DNA of 64,000 nt from WLWS01 sp965243105 (lineage in GTDB: Bacteria > Pseudomonadota > Gammaproteobacteria > Eutrophobiales > Eutrophobiaceae): contig CBDEUC010000001.1 of assembly GCA_965243105.1 (NCBI GenBank), positions 310,001-374,000 of the forward strand. Reading direction: 5' to 3'. Positions 43,978 to 53,343 of the stretch are shown here, in pieces (positions within the stretch are counted from its first letter, which is position 1; every line of letters begins with the position of its first letter). The notes beneath the pieces are model-generated. The model did not search any database. It had not been told where the DNA came from and saw only the letters and a list, made by a program, of their open reading frames with translations. The translations under genes and the position numbers were made by a program.

Positions 43978-45279
43978 ATGCGTTTACTTCTCAGCGCCCT
44001 GCTGGTTTTTGCTGCTGCCTCCTTACAGGCGGCTCCCGCTCGTGTTGAGAATGTTCGTATCTGGGCGGCGCCGGACAGCACACGTGTCGTACTTGATGTT
44101 TCAAAGACCGTCACCTACCAGCTGAACATGCTTGATGATCCTTTTCGAGTCGTCATCGACATTGACGACATGGAAATGAGCTCCGAACTCAGTCAGCCGG
44201 TGGCTGCAGACAAGTACCTGCAGAGAATTCGCAGCGCCCAGAGAGACGAATCAAAATTGCGCCTCGTGCTGGATCTCAAGAAATTCGCCATGACGAACAG
44301 TTTTCAACTGGAACCCAACAAGCGCTACGGTCACCGTCTTGTTATCGACCTGTATAACAAGGAAGCCGAGGAAAGTTTTTCACCCCTGCGCGAGGTTGAA
44401 GAAAACACCGGCAGCGGCAGCCTGCGCGACGTGGTGATCGCCGTGGATGCCGGGCACGGTGGTGAGGATCCCGGTGCAAGGGGACCCGCTGGTACTTATG
44501 AAAAGGACGTCGTATTACCGCTGGCAAAGGAGCTTGTGAAATTAATCAATGCTGAGAGGGGAATGAAGGCGGTCCTTACCAGGAAAGGAGACTATTTTCT
44601 GCGTCTTCGCAAACGTATCAGCGAGGCACGAAAGCACAAGGCAGATCTTTTTGTGTCACTGCATGCAGACGCGTTTCGCGATCCACGGGTGAATGGCTCG
44701 TCGGTATACGTGTTGTCCCAGCGTGGTGCCAGTAGTGAACATGCACGCTGGCTGGCAGAGCAGGAAAATGCTTCCGACCTGATAGGGGGCGTAAAGCTGG
44801 ATGACAAGGAAGACGTGCTGGTTTCAGTGTTGCTGGACCTTTCCCAGACCGCCAGCCTTGAAGCCAGTATTGACGTTGCCGACCGCGTGCTGGGCGGCTT
44901 GAAGAAAGTCGGCAAGGTACACAAGCGAAATGTTGAAGCTGCCGCGTTTGCGGTGCTGAAATCTCCGGACATCCCGTCAATCCTCATTGAGACTGCCTAC
45001 ATTTCCAATCCCGCGGAAGAGAAAAAGCTGCGCGATGCCAATCATCGAAGAAAGCTGGCCATGGCCATCAGGAACGGGCTGAAGGGTTACTTCATGGAGC
45101 ATGCACCCGAAGGTACCATCCTCGCCTCGCGCAGGCACATCATTACCCGCGGCGATACGCTTTCGCTTATCGCCCAGCACTACAAGGTCAGCCTGAGTAG
45201 CCTGAAAAGCGTTAACAACCTGAAAAGTGACCGCATTCGTGTAGGCCAGGTTCTTACCATTCCTTCACTGGTAAATTAG
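43978..45279 (+). CDS. amiC: N-acetylmuramoyl-L-alanine amidase with AMIN and LysM
   Basis: Periplasmic zinc amidase that cuts septal peptidoglycan. 433 aa: signal peptide to about 20, AMIN domain (about 25-130), amidase_3 catalytic domain (about 150-365) with VDAGHGGEDPGA, the VSLHADAF His and ILIETAYISNP with the late Glu, then one LysM (about 385-430). The standard neighbour of mutL. A/T-rich promoter DNA lies upstream (43828-43977). AmiB is an equally possible name. Confidence 0.92.
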   Translation: MRLLLSALLVFAAASLQAAPARVENVRIWAAPDSTRVVLDVSKTVTYQLNMLDDPFRVVIDIDDMEMSSELSQPVAADKYLQRIRSAQRDESKLRLVLDLKKFAMTNSFQLEPNKRYGHRLVIDLYNKEAEESFSPLREVEENTGSGSLRDVVIAVDAGHGGEDPGARGPAGTYEKDVVLPLAKELVKLINAERGMKAVLTRKGDYFLRLRKRISEARKHKADLFVSLHADAFRDPRVNGSSVYVLSQRGASSEHARWLAEQENASDLIGGVKLDDKEDVLVSVLLDLSQTASLEASIDVADRVLGGLKKVGKVHKRNVEAAAFAVLKSPDIPSILIETAYISNPAEEKKLRDANHRRKLAMAIRNGLKGYFMEHAPEGTILASRRHIITRGDTLSLIAQHYKVSLSSLKSVNNLKSDRIRVGQVLTIPSLVN

Positions 45280-45325
45280 TCGCGCCACTCGTAATAACAC
45301 CGCTTAGGAGCTAACCTATCGCTCC

Positions 45326-47056
45326 ATGAGCCAGGGTGTCCGGATCCCGAGAATAAAGACCATGTCAGCGGTGCTGGCCAACCAGATCGCCGCCGGTGAA
45401 GTGGTGGAGCGACCCGCATCCATCGTCAAGGAACTGCTGGAGAATGCGCTTGATGCCGATGCCACGCGAATCAGCATAGACGTTGAGAAGGCAGGTACCG
45501 CACTGATTCGAATCAGTGACAATGGCCACGGCATTCATCCCGATGACATGGAGCTGGCATTGCGACGCCATGCCACTGCCAAGTTGCAACAGCAGGCCGA
45601 TCTTGAATGCATTAATAGCCTGGGATTCAGGGGAGAGGCCCTGCCCAGTATCTCTTCTGTTTCTGATACGGTCATCGTGTCCCGCATTGCCGATGAAAGT
45701 GAAGGTCGCCGGGTTAGCAGTAATACAGACGGTTCACTGGTGCTTGCACCAGCTGCCCACCCTGTGGGTACCACGGTTGAAGTGGCCGCACTTTTTCACC
45801 GTCTTCCTGCGAGGAAAAAATATCTCAAGAGCGAGAGGACCGAGCTCCTGCACATCCAGGAAATTGCCCGGCGCCTGGCGCTAAGTCGTTTTGATTTCAA
45901 CCTGGAGGTGCGCCACAACAACCGCCAGCTGCTGAGCTGCCGCGGTGGCCTGGAAAATCCGCGGCAGAGAATATCGCCGGTGATGGGAAAAAGTTTTTCA
46001 GACAATGCCATCGAGATCGATAGCAGTGCTGATGGCATGCGCCTGTGGGGCTGGCTGGGTCTCGGGCAGCTGTCGCGTAGCAGCACAGATCGGCAGTATC
46101 TCTACCTGAACAGGCGGGTAATCTATGATCGTCGCCTGGCACACGCTATCAGGCTGGCCTGTGAAGAACGCTTACTGCCGGGGCGCTTTCCTTCGTACGT
46201 GCTTTATCTCGAGATCGACAACAACGCCGTTGATGTCAATGTTCATCCTGCAAAGCATGAAGTGAGGTTCAGGCGTGCCCGCGATGTGCATGATTTTGTC
46301 TATGCCGCTGTACTTGGAGAGTTACAAAGGCAGAAGCCGGGCATCGAACTGCAGCCAGGCGCCACTTCGCTGGAACAGGAAAGCATGGTGAGGGATGTCA
46401 TAGATGCAGGCACCTGGCATGGAAAAGGCAGGGATATCAACCGTACTTCAGCAGCTGGTGCCAGCGAGGCAGTCCTTGCAGGCAATCCGGACTCGGTCGC
46501 ATGGGGCAGGATAATTGCCAGTGTCGAAAAGGATATCCTTGTTTGCATTCGAAATGATCGCCTTCTGCTTATCAACCTTCTCGAGGTCAAGCGTTTCCTT
46601 GCACGTGAGCGCCTGGGTAAGCCTGAAAAACTCACAGCCCGGCCGCTGCTGGTCCCGGTCAATATTGAAACCAGGACGCTTGCCGGGACAGATTTTGACA
46701 GGTACGCATCGCTGCTGTCGCATTACTCGCTGGACCTGGTTTTGAACGGACCGGGGTCCTGCCGTGTCCGTGCTATTCCACACCTTCTTGAAGATGCTGA
46801 TATCGCGTCAGTCGTCAGGGCCCTGTTCGAGGTTGACATTGACGGTCGGACTGAAAAAGATATTTGCGCAGACCTTGAAAACGTGATGCTGGCGCATATT
46901 GAAGCACCCACCATGGACCATCCCGCTTGTAGCGAAGTACGCACATTATTAAAACAACTGGAAGCCGCCGTGCCGAATAGTAGCGCAGGGCAACACCCAC
47001 CGCTCTGGCGTTCCATGGACGCATCCGGTCTCAGGAAAATATTGAAAGATGCCTGA
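45326..47056 (+). CDS. mutL: DNA mismatch repair protein MutL
   Basis: Couples MutS mismatch recognition to downstream repair. 576 aa: GHKL ATPase with IVKELLENALDADA, DNGHGI, GFRGEAL, then the transducer domain NRRVIYDRRL and VDVNVHPAKHEVRF, and a C-terminal dimer domain. No endonuclease DQHAxxE motif was seen, as expected in species with MutH. It ends eight bases inside miaA. Confidence 0.96.
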   Translation: MSQGVRIPRIKTMSAVLANQIAAGEVVERPASIVKELLENALDADATRISIDVEKAGTALIRISDNGHGIHPDDMELALRRHATAKLQQQADLECINSLGFRGEALPSISSVSDTVIVSRIADESEGRRVSSNTDGSLVLAPAAHPVGTTVEVAALFHRLPARKKYLKSERTELLHIQEIARRLALSRFDFNLEVRHNNRQLLSCRGGLENPRQRISPVMGKSFSDNAIEIDSSADGMRLWGWLGLGQLSRSSTDRQYLYLNRRVIYDRRLAHAIRLACEERLLPGRFPSYVLYLEIDNNAVDVNVHPAKHEVRFRRARDVHDFVYAAVLGELQRQKPGIELQPGATSLEQESMVRDVIDAGTWHGKGRDINRTSAAGASEAVLAGNPDSVAWGRIIASVEKDILVCIRNDRLLLINLLEVKRFLARERLGKPEKLTARPLLVPVNIETRTLAGTDFDRYASLLSHYSLDLVLNGPGSCRVRAIPHLLEDADIASVVRALFEVDIDGRTEKDICADLENVMLAHIEAPTMDHPACSEVRTLLKQLEAAVPNSSAGQHPPLWRSMDASGLRKILKDA

Positions 47057-48008
47057 GCAGGCGGCAAAAAATATGCAGGTTGTTTTTCTCATGGGCCCCA
47101 CTGCGAGTGGTAAAACTGATGTCTCTCTCGAACTCTGTGAGCGCTTTCCCTTTGAGATTATCAGCGTCGACTCTGCCATGGTCTATCGAGGCCTGGATAT
47201 CGGCACCGCAAAGCCGGATAGCGAGACACTTGCGCGCTATCCCCACAGGCTCATCGATATTTGTGAACCCACGGAGTCTTACTCGGCAGGTAATTTTCGC
47301 GAGGATGCGCTTCGTGCCATTGATGAGATCCATGCACAGGGAAAAATTCCATTACTAGTGGGTGGTACCGGCCTGTATTTTCGAGCACTTGAGCGAGGCA
47401 TAGCCGAGCTGCCAGCGGCGCACGAGGAAACCAGGAAAGCATTGATCGATGAGGCGGGGCAGCACGGATGGCAGGCCCTGCACGGTGAATTGGCGAGGGT
47501 GGATCCCGAATCCGCAAGACGTATTCATCCCAATGACCCTCAACGTATCCAGCGCGCCCTTGAAGTTTTTCGCGTCAGTGGCAGGACCCTGACCTCGTTT
47601 TTTGATGAGCATGACCGGCCGATGCCTTTCAATTCAATCAAACTGGTTATTTGTCCGGACAAAAGAGAGGTTTTACACCAGCGAATCGAGCAACGATTTC
47701 AAAAAATGATGGAATTCGGCCTGTTAAACGAGGTCAAAGGACTGTATCAAAGGGGCGACCTTGGACCGGATTTACCCTCGATGCGCGTAGTGGGATATCG
47801 GCAGGCCTGGCAGTACCTGGATGGTGACCTCGACGAGGCTGAAATGCGCTACCGCGCAGTGGTGGCGACGCGGCAACTGGCCAAGCGGCAGCTGACGTGG
47901 CTGCGCTCCGAGGTCGATACACGCTGGTTTGACTCTGCGAAAGAAAATTTTTCCAGGGAAATAGGTGATTTTCTTGAGACTGACCCCATATTGTTATCGA
48001 CAATGTAA
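47049..48008 (+). CDS. miaA: tRNA dimethylallyltransferase
   Basis: Adds dimethylallyl to A37 of UNN-reading tRNAs. 319 aa; P-loop GPTASGKTD, VDSAMVYRGLDIGTAKP, VGGTGLYFRAL and the RQLAKRQLTWLR ending of the catalytic region are clear. Start overlaps mutL by eight bases. Just ahead of hfq, as in E. coli. Confidence 0.97.
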   Translation: MPEQAAKNMQVVFLMGPTASGKTDVSLELCERFPFEIISVDSAMVYRGLDIGTAKPDSETLARYPHRLIDICEPTESYSAGNFREDALRAIDEIHAQGKIPLLVGGTGLYFRALERGIAELPAAHEETRKALIDEAGQHGWQALHGELARVDPESARRIHPNDPQRIQRALEVFRVSGRTLTSFFDEHDRPMPFNSIKLVICPDKREVLHQRIEQRFQKMMEFGLLNEVKGLYQRGDLGPDLPSMRVVGYRQAWQYLDGDLDEAEMRYRAVVATRQLAKRQLTWLRSEVDTRWFDSAKENFSREIGDFLETDPILLSTM

Positions 48009-48086
48009 TATACTTTAGAAGGATACCAGGCGGGATTGCCTAAAATTACATAAGAATTACAAGATAGAATAAGAAGGAGATGAGAT

Positions 48087-48329
48087 ATGAGTAAAGGTCA
48101 TACATTGCAGGATCCTTTCCTCAATGCTTTACGAAAAGAGAGAGTGCCGGTTTCGATATTTCTTGTTAACGGAATCAAGTTGCAGGGACAGGTAGAGTCA
48201 TTTGACCAGTTTGTCGTACTTCTTAAAAACTCTGTCAGCCAGCTTGTGTACAAGCATGCCATATCGACGATTGTCCCCTCGCGAAACGTCAAGATGCCAA
48301 GGACCGACGAAGAGGGCGCTTCATCCTGA
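48087..48329 (+). CDS. hfq: RNA chaperone Hfq
   Basis: Hexameric RNA chaperone for small-RNA regulation. 80 aa, with GHTLQDPFLNALRKERVPV at the start, GIKLQGQVESFDQFVVLLKN (Sm1) and YKHAISTIVPSR (Sm2 with the YKHA motif). The C-terminal tail is short. AGAAGGAGATGA precedes the ATG. Canonical neighbour order miaA-hfq-hflX. Confidence 0.98.
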   Translation: MSKGHTLQDPFLNALRKERVPVSIFLVNGIKLQGQVESFDQFVVLLKNSVSQLVYKHAISTIVPSRNVKMPRTDEEGASS

Positions 48330-48362
48330 TGCAAGTCGTACACGCTGGGCCAGGTTAACAAT

Positions 48363-49640
48363 TTGAACGACCGCCTTGAACATGGCGCACGCGCCATACT
48401 AGTACACATCGATTTTCGAAATCCCCAGTTCCAGGAAGAGCTCGACGAGTTTGCCGAGCTGGTCAGCTCTGCCGGCATCGAAGCTGAATCCATGGTTAGC
48501 GGTAGCCGCTCGGCACCCGACGCCCGTTACTTTGTCGGCAGCGGCAAACTCGAAGAGGTGCGACAACTTGTTTCTGACACTGGCGTCGACCTGGTCATTT
48601 TTAATCACGAACTCAGTCCCGGGCAGGAGAGAAATATCGAGAAATTCCTGTCCTGCCGCGTGCTCGATCGTATCGGCCTGATACTGGATATTTTTGCGCA
48701 ACGCGCAAGAAGCTACGAGGGTAAATTGCAGGTAGAACTGGCACAGCTGCAGCATCTTTCCACGCGCCTGGTCAGGGGCTGGTCCCATCTTGAAAGGCAG
48801 AAAGGTGGTATCGGGCTGCGTGGTCCGGGCGAAACCCAGCTTGAAACCGACCGCCGCCTGATCGGTCATCGAATCAAGGCTATCAATGCGCGTCTTGCCA
48901 GGGTGAAGAGTCAGCGATCCCAGGGAAGGCGGTTACGCAGAAGCAACGAGACACCCGTGATTTCGCTGGTGGGTTATACCAATGCCGGGAAGTCGACGCT
49001 GTTCTCGCGATTAACCGGTGTCGAGGTGCTGGCCGCTGATCGACTCTTTGCGACCCTGGATACCACGCTTCGAAAAATTCAGGTGGCGCCGGGAAAGCAG
49101 GCCATCCTCGGCGACACCGTAGGCTTTATTCGCCACATTCCCCATGATCTTATTGAATCATTTCACGCCACGCTGGAGGAAGTACGCGAGGCTGACCTGC
49201 TTTTACATGTCATTGATGCCAGTGATGAACAACGTCACCAGAGAATCCAGCAGGTCAATGAAGTTATCGAGGAAATCGGTGCCGACGCTGTACCCCAACT
49301 GCACGTCTACAACAAGATCGATCGAATCGACGGTATGCAGGCCAGGAGTGAAGTGTCCAGGGAGGGTATAAACAGGGTCTGGTTATCAGCGCGTGATAAT
49401 AACGGTGTGGAATCACTGTTAAGGTGCATCGAAAACATGCTGTGGCAGGATAACCAGCTGCATGATCTGCTCATACCAGCCAATGCCGGGCGACTTCGCG
49501 CCAGCCTCTACCAGCAGGGTGACGTGAGACAAGACGAGCCCAGTGATACGGGTGGCTGGTTGATGAAAGTCAGCCTCGACCCGGTGGTGTTTCAACGGCT
49601 TTGCCACGAGCAGGGGCTTGAAAAAGCCCTGCTTAACTAG
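48363..49640 (+). CDS. hflX: GTPase HflX
   Basis: Ribosome-splitting GTPase. 425 aa with the N-terminal HflX domain (SGKLEEVRQLV; LSPGQERNIEKFLSCRVLDRIGLILDIFA), a coiled linker with the GGIGLRGPGETQLETDRR motif, G1 GYTNAGKST, G3 DTVGFI and G4 NKID. Start is TTG at 48363, the only sensible choice after hfq. Confidence 0.96.
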   Translation: MNDRLEHGARAILVHIDFRNPQFQEELDEFAELVSSAGIEAESMVSGSRSAPDARYFVGSGKLEEVRQLVSDTGVDLVIFNHELSPGQERNIEKFLSCRVLDRIGLILDIFAQRARSYEGKLQVELAQLQHLSTRLVRGWSHLERQKGGIGLRGPGETQLETDRRLIGHRIKAINARLARVKSQRSQGRRLRRSNETPVISLVGYTNAGKSTLFSRLTGVEVLAADRLFATLDTTLRKIQVAPGKQAILGDTVGFIRHIPHDLIESFHATLEEVREADLLLHVIDASDEQRHQRIQQVNEVIEEIGADAVPQLHVYNKIDRIDGMQARSEVSREGINRVWLSARDNNGVESLLRCIENMLWQDNQLHDLLIPANAGRLRASLYQQGDVRQDEPSDTGGWLMKVSLDPVVFQRLCHEQGLEKALLN

Positions 49641-49810
49641 CATATATTCATACAGGTGCCGATTGAGCGAGGGCTTTGCCGGGGCGCGGCTTTCGGGTTA
49701 GTCATCCGAGGCCGGCTTTATGGTACTATGCCTGACTTGCAGCGATGCCGACAGGCGCTGCTAATGTCCTGTTAATTATGTCTAATATCAATGAGATGGG
49801 AGTAGTTTGA

Positions 49811-50959
49811 ATGGGCTGGAACGAACCACCCGGTGGTAACAAGGGTAAAGATCCCTGGGGTAATCGTGGAAATGGCGAGGGACCACCCGACCTCGACGAG
49901 ATCGTGAAGAAAATGCAGCGCGGATTTGGCGGTATGTTTGGTAACAAGCCCGGCAAAGTCGGTGGTAGCCCATCGTTTCTCAATTTCGTGATCATCCTTG
50001 TGTTACTACTGGTGTGGCTGGGCTATGACATGTTCCACGCCATTGATGAACAGGAAAGGGGCGTGGTGCTGAGGTTTGGTAAGTACGTCACCACCCTGCA
50101 GCCCGGTGCGAACATTCGCTTTCCCATGCCGATCGAGTTCGTTGAGCGTGTCAACGTCGGTCAGGTGCGCACCCTGACTCACAAGGCCACGATGCTGACC
50201 CAGGATGAAAATATCGTTGACGTGGAAGTCGCGGTGCAGTGGCAAATCCGTGATCCCGCTAATTTCAAGTTCAACGTTAACTCTCCCACAGCGACCCTGC
50301 GCCAGGTAGCAGAAAGTGCGGTGCGTCGAGTCATAGGGACCAACAAGCTGGACTTTGTCCTGACCGAGGGTCGCGGACAAATTGCCCAGGACCAGAAAGC
50401 GGTAATGCAAAGTATCCTGGATCGCTATGAAGTCGGGATCCTGATCGTTACCGTTGAAATGCAGCCGGCCAAGCCACCCGACCAGGTGAAGGCCGCGTTT
50501 GATGATGCCATCAAGGCGCGAGAGGACGAGCAACGAATCGTAAACGAAGCCGAGGCTTATCGTAATGAAATTATTCCCCGTGCCCGCGGTGCAGCAGCGC
50601 GACTCAGGGAGGAAGCCAATGCTTACAAGACCAAGGTGATAGCGAAGGCAGAGGGTGAGGCTTCCCGTTTTGTCCAGCTGCTAACAGAGTATGAGCGGGC
50701 CCCGGCGATTACCCGTGAACGCCTGTACCTTGATTCCCTGGAGTCGGTGTTTACTGATACCAACAAGATCCTTATCGATTCCGAAGGGTCAAACAGTCTC
50801 ATGTACCTGCCAATAGACCAGCTACTGAAGAATCGCGGTGGCGCTGGAACCAACCTGGGTGACATCATTCCGCGCGAATTCAAGCCGGATAACCCGGCTG
50901 CACAGTCACTTCAAAATATGCGGGACAGGGCCAGTTCTCGATTAAGGGAGGGCAGATAG
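49811..50959 (+). CDS. hflK: HflK subunit of the FtsH-associated HflKC complex
   Basis: A 382-aa inner-membrane SPFH protein that surrounds and modulates FtsH. A Gly/Pro/Asn-rich head (GWNEPPGGNKGKDPWGNRG), one membrane segment at about 57-74, the SPFH/band 7 domain (80-270) with ERGVVLRFGKY, then the coiled tail. Two bases ahead of hflC. Confidence 0.96.
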   Translation: MGWNEPPGGNKGKDPWGNRGNGEGPPDLDEIVKKMQRGFGGMFGNKPGKVGGSPSFLNFVIILVLLLVWLGYDMFHAIDEQERGVVLRFGKYVTTLQPGANIRFPMPIEFVERVNVGQVRTLTHKATMLTQDENIVDVEVAVQWQIRDPANFKFNVNSPTATLRQVAESAVRRVIGTNKLDFVLTEGRGQIAQDQKAVMQSILDRYEVGILIVTVEMQPAKPPDQVKAAFDDAIKAREDEQRIVNEAEAYRNEIIPRARGAAARLREEANAYKTKVIAKAEGEASRFVQLLTEYERAPAITRERLYLDSLESVFTDTNKILIDSEGSNSLMYLPIDQLLKNRGGAGTNLGDIIPREFKPDNPAAQSLQNMRDRASSRLREGR

Positions 50960-50960
50960 T

Positions 50961-51824
50961 ATGTACGCGAAGATAATTATCGCATTATTGATAGCAGCAA
51001 TCCTTGGATCGTTTTCTGTGTTCAGGGTTCAGCAATGGGAACAGGCGATCGTGTTTCGCTTCAAGGAAGTACACCGGACTGATAATGAACCCGGACTTCA
51101 TTTCATGTGGCCATTTGTGGACACGGCGAAGAAATTTTCCACCCAGTTACTGAACGTCGACCAGGATCCCCAGAGGTTTATCACCGTTGAGAAAAAGGAC
51201 GTGATTGTTGACTACTATGCCAAGTGGAAAATCACCAACGTTGAGAAATTCTATACCGCAACCCGCGGTGGCGATTTCAACTACGCAAATACACTTCTCG
51301 GTCAAAGGATAAACACTGCGCTGCGTGACGAATTTGGTAAGCGAACAGTGCAGGAAGTGGTCGCCAGTGAGCGAGGTGAGATTTTTGATATCGTCAAGTC
51401 TGAAACCGAGCGATTTCCGGATGAGCTGGGTATTACCATAAAAGACGTGCAGACCAAGCGAATCGATTTGCCGGAAGAAGTCAGTCACTCGGTTTATGAA
51501 CGAATGAGGGCCGAGCGACTTCGCGTGGCCAAGGACTTTCGTGCCCGTGGCGAAGAAGCCGCGGAAAGAATCCAGGCAAAGGCTGACAGGGACCGCGAGG
51601 TAATCCTCGCCGAGGCTTACCGGGATGCAGAGACTATCAGGGGTGAAGGTGATGCCCAGGCAACGGAAATATATGCTGCGGCATTTGGTCGTAACGAAGA
51701 ATTCTACACCATGTATCGTAGCCTGAATGCGTACAAGAATGTGTTCCAGCGCGGTAATGATGTCCTGTTGTTAAAGCCTGATTCCGAATTTTTCAAGTAC
51801 TTCAACCAATCCCGGGGAAAATAG
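50961..51824 (+). CDS. hflC: HflC subunit of the HflKC complex
   Basis: A 287-aa partner of HflK with one N-terminal membrane segment (about 3-22), band 7 domain (EQAIVFRFKEV to about 190) and the tail EFFKYF. Conserved QTKRIDLPEEVSHSVYERMRAER is present. Same operon as hflK; no gap to speak of. Confidence 0.96.
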   Translation: MYAKIIIALLIAAILGSFSVFRVQQWEQAIVFRFKEVHRTDNEPGLHFMWPFVDTAKKFSTQLLNVDQDPQRFITVEKKDVIVDYYAKWKITNVEKFYTATRGGDFNYANTLLGQRINTALRDEFGKRTVQEVVASERGEIFDIVKSETERFPDELGITIKDVQTKRIDLPEEVSHSVYERMRAERLRVAKDFRARGEEAAERIQAKADRDREVILAEAYRDAETIRGEGDAQATEIYAAAFGRNEEFYTMYRSLNAYKNVFQRGNDVLLLKPDSEFFKYFNQSRGK

Positions 51825-51920
51825 ACAGGCCTTAAGCAGCGGCTTCGGCGGCTAAACCAGTACTCCTGGTTTGACGCGGGCCACCTCGACCTGAGCCAAT
51901 GATGCAGCCAGACACTAGCC

Positions 51921-52106
51921 ATGTGGAGTGAATTTCTCACCGCCCTTGCCCTGGTTTTTATCCTGGAAGGCATCATTCCCTTTCTCAATCCCGAGGGCAT
52001 GCGTAAAATGCTGGTCATGGCGATGCAGCTTGACGATAAAACCTTACGCTTTGTCGGTCTGAGCAGTATGATCGCCGGGCTCATACTGCTCTATATTGTT
52101 AACTGA
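51921..52106 (+). CDS. DUF2065 small membrane protein
   Basis: A 61-aa protein with two membrane segments (about 5-20 and 42-59) and the family's PEGMRKMLVMAMQL loop. Typically located between hflC and hisZ or purA, as here. Role unknown. It is too short for firm inference beyond the family, but the position is strong support. Confidence 0.9.
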   Translation: MWSEFLTALALVFILEGIIPFLNPEGMRKMLVMAMQLDDKTLRFVGLSSMIAGLILLYIVN

Positions 52107-52119
52107 ACCGCCTGACATC

Positions 52120-53301
52120 ATGACTATCAGAAATCGCTGGCTACTGCCGGAAGGTATCGAGGAGATTTTGCCCCCGCAGGCAGCGGCGGTGGAACTGCTT
52201 TGCCGTGAAATCCTGGACATGTTTGAGACCTGGGGCTATGACCTGGTCATGCCACCGCTCATCGAGTACCTGGATTCCCTGCTTACCGGAACCGGCGAAG
52301 ATCTTGACCTGCAGACTTTCAAGATTACTGACCAGCTGAGCGGACGTAGCATGGGGCTTCGTGCCGATATGACACCCCAGGTAGCACGCATCGATGCTCA
52401 TATTCTCAAGAGCGATTTTCCCACACGCCTTTGTTACCTGGGCACCGTTTTGCACACTCGACCGAGCGGTCATGGTGGTACAAGGGCACCGCTACAGGTC
52501 GGCGCAGAGTTACATGGTCATGCCGGGGCAAACAGTGACGCGGAAATTCTCAGCCTGATGCTGCGAACATTAAAACTGGCAGATGTGCGTAATGTGCACG
52601 TGGATCTCGGGCACGTGGGTATCTATCGAGGCCTGGTGGACAGGTTAAACATCAGCTCAAGCGATGAGGCGCGCCTGTTCGATGCGCTGCAAAGAAAAGC
52701 CTCGGCAGAGATAGAAAGCATGTTTGACGGCTGGGGTAGCGATGGAAGCCTGGCGAAAATGTTCAGGGCACTGATCCAGCTCAATGGTGGGCCAGAGGTT
52801 CTCGCAGATGCAAGAAAGCAGCTGGCCTCCGCCGGTGACGAGGTACTCGCTTGCCTGGATGAACTTGAGAACATCTGTCGTCTCACTGAAAACCTGGTCA
52901 GGCAGCCACCCCTGTATTTTGACCTGGCCGAGTTGCGTGGTTACGCCTATTACACGGGCTTTACCTTTGCGGCTTACCTGCCGGGTGAAGGGCAGGGCAT
53001 CGCCTTTGGCGGCCGCTACGACGATGTGGGAGAAGCGTTTGGTCGAGCAAGACCCGCAACCGGCTTCAGTACCGATGTAAAGAAACTGTTTTTATTGTCC
53101 GAGCAGGATTACACGCAAAGACCAGCTATCTATGCACCTGCATCGGAGGTTCCCGGGCTCACGGAACTGGTAGAAAAATTACGCGCAGACGGAGAAAGGG
53201 TTATTTCTGATTTGCCCGGGCAGGCGGGCACTGCGGGAGACATGGGTTGCGACCGCCAGATCGAATTGAAAGACGGCAAGTGGCAGGTCACGCAATTATA
53301 A
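52120..53301 (+). CDS. hisZ: ATP phosphoribosyltransferase regulatory subunit HisZ
   Basis: HisRS-like subunit needed by short-form HisG. 393 aa from ATG 52120 (the frame extends to TTG 52096, inside the previous gene). Class II synthetase-type motifs: WGYDLVMPPLIEYLDSLLTG, LRADMTPQVARI, CYLGTVLHTR, and the late GGRYDDVGEAFG with a gap in the histidyl-binding loop. No tRNA-binding domain, so not a synthetase. Upstream of purA. Confidence 0.93.
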   Translation: MTIRNRWLLPEGIEEILPPQAAAVELLCREILDMFETWGYDLVMPPLIEYLDSLLTGTGEDLDLQTFKITDQLSGRSMGLRADMTPQVARIDAHILKSDFPTRLCYLGTVLHTRPSGHGGTRAPLQVGAELHGHAGANSDAEILSLMLRTLKLADVRNVHVDLGHVGIYRGLVDRLNISSSDEARLFDALQRKASAEIESMFDGWGSDGSLAKMFRALIQLNGGPEVLADARKQLASAGDEVLACLDELENICRLTENLVRQPPLYFDLAELRGYAYYTGFTFAAYLPGEGQGIAFGGRYDDVGEAFGRARPATGFSTDVKKLFLLSEQDYTQRPAIYAPASEVPGLTELVEKLRADGERVISDLPGQAGTAGDMGCDRQIELKDGKWQVTQL

Positions 53302-53343
53302 ATACTTGGGTATAACAATAACTAATCGGTAGAAATACTAGCC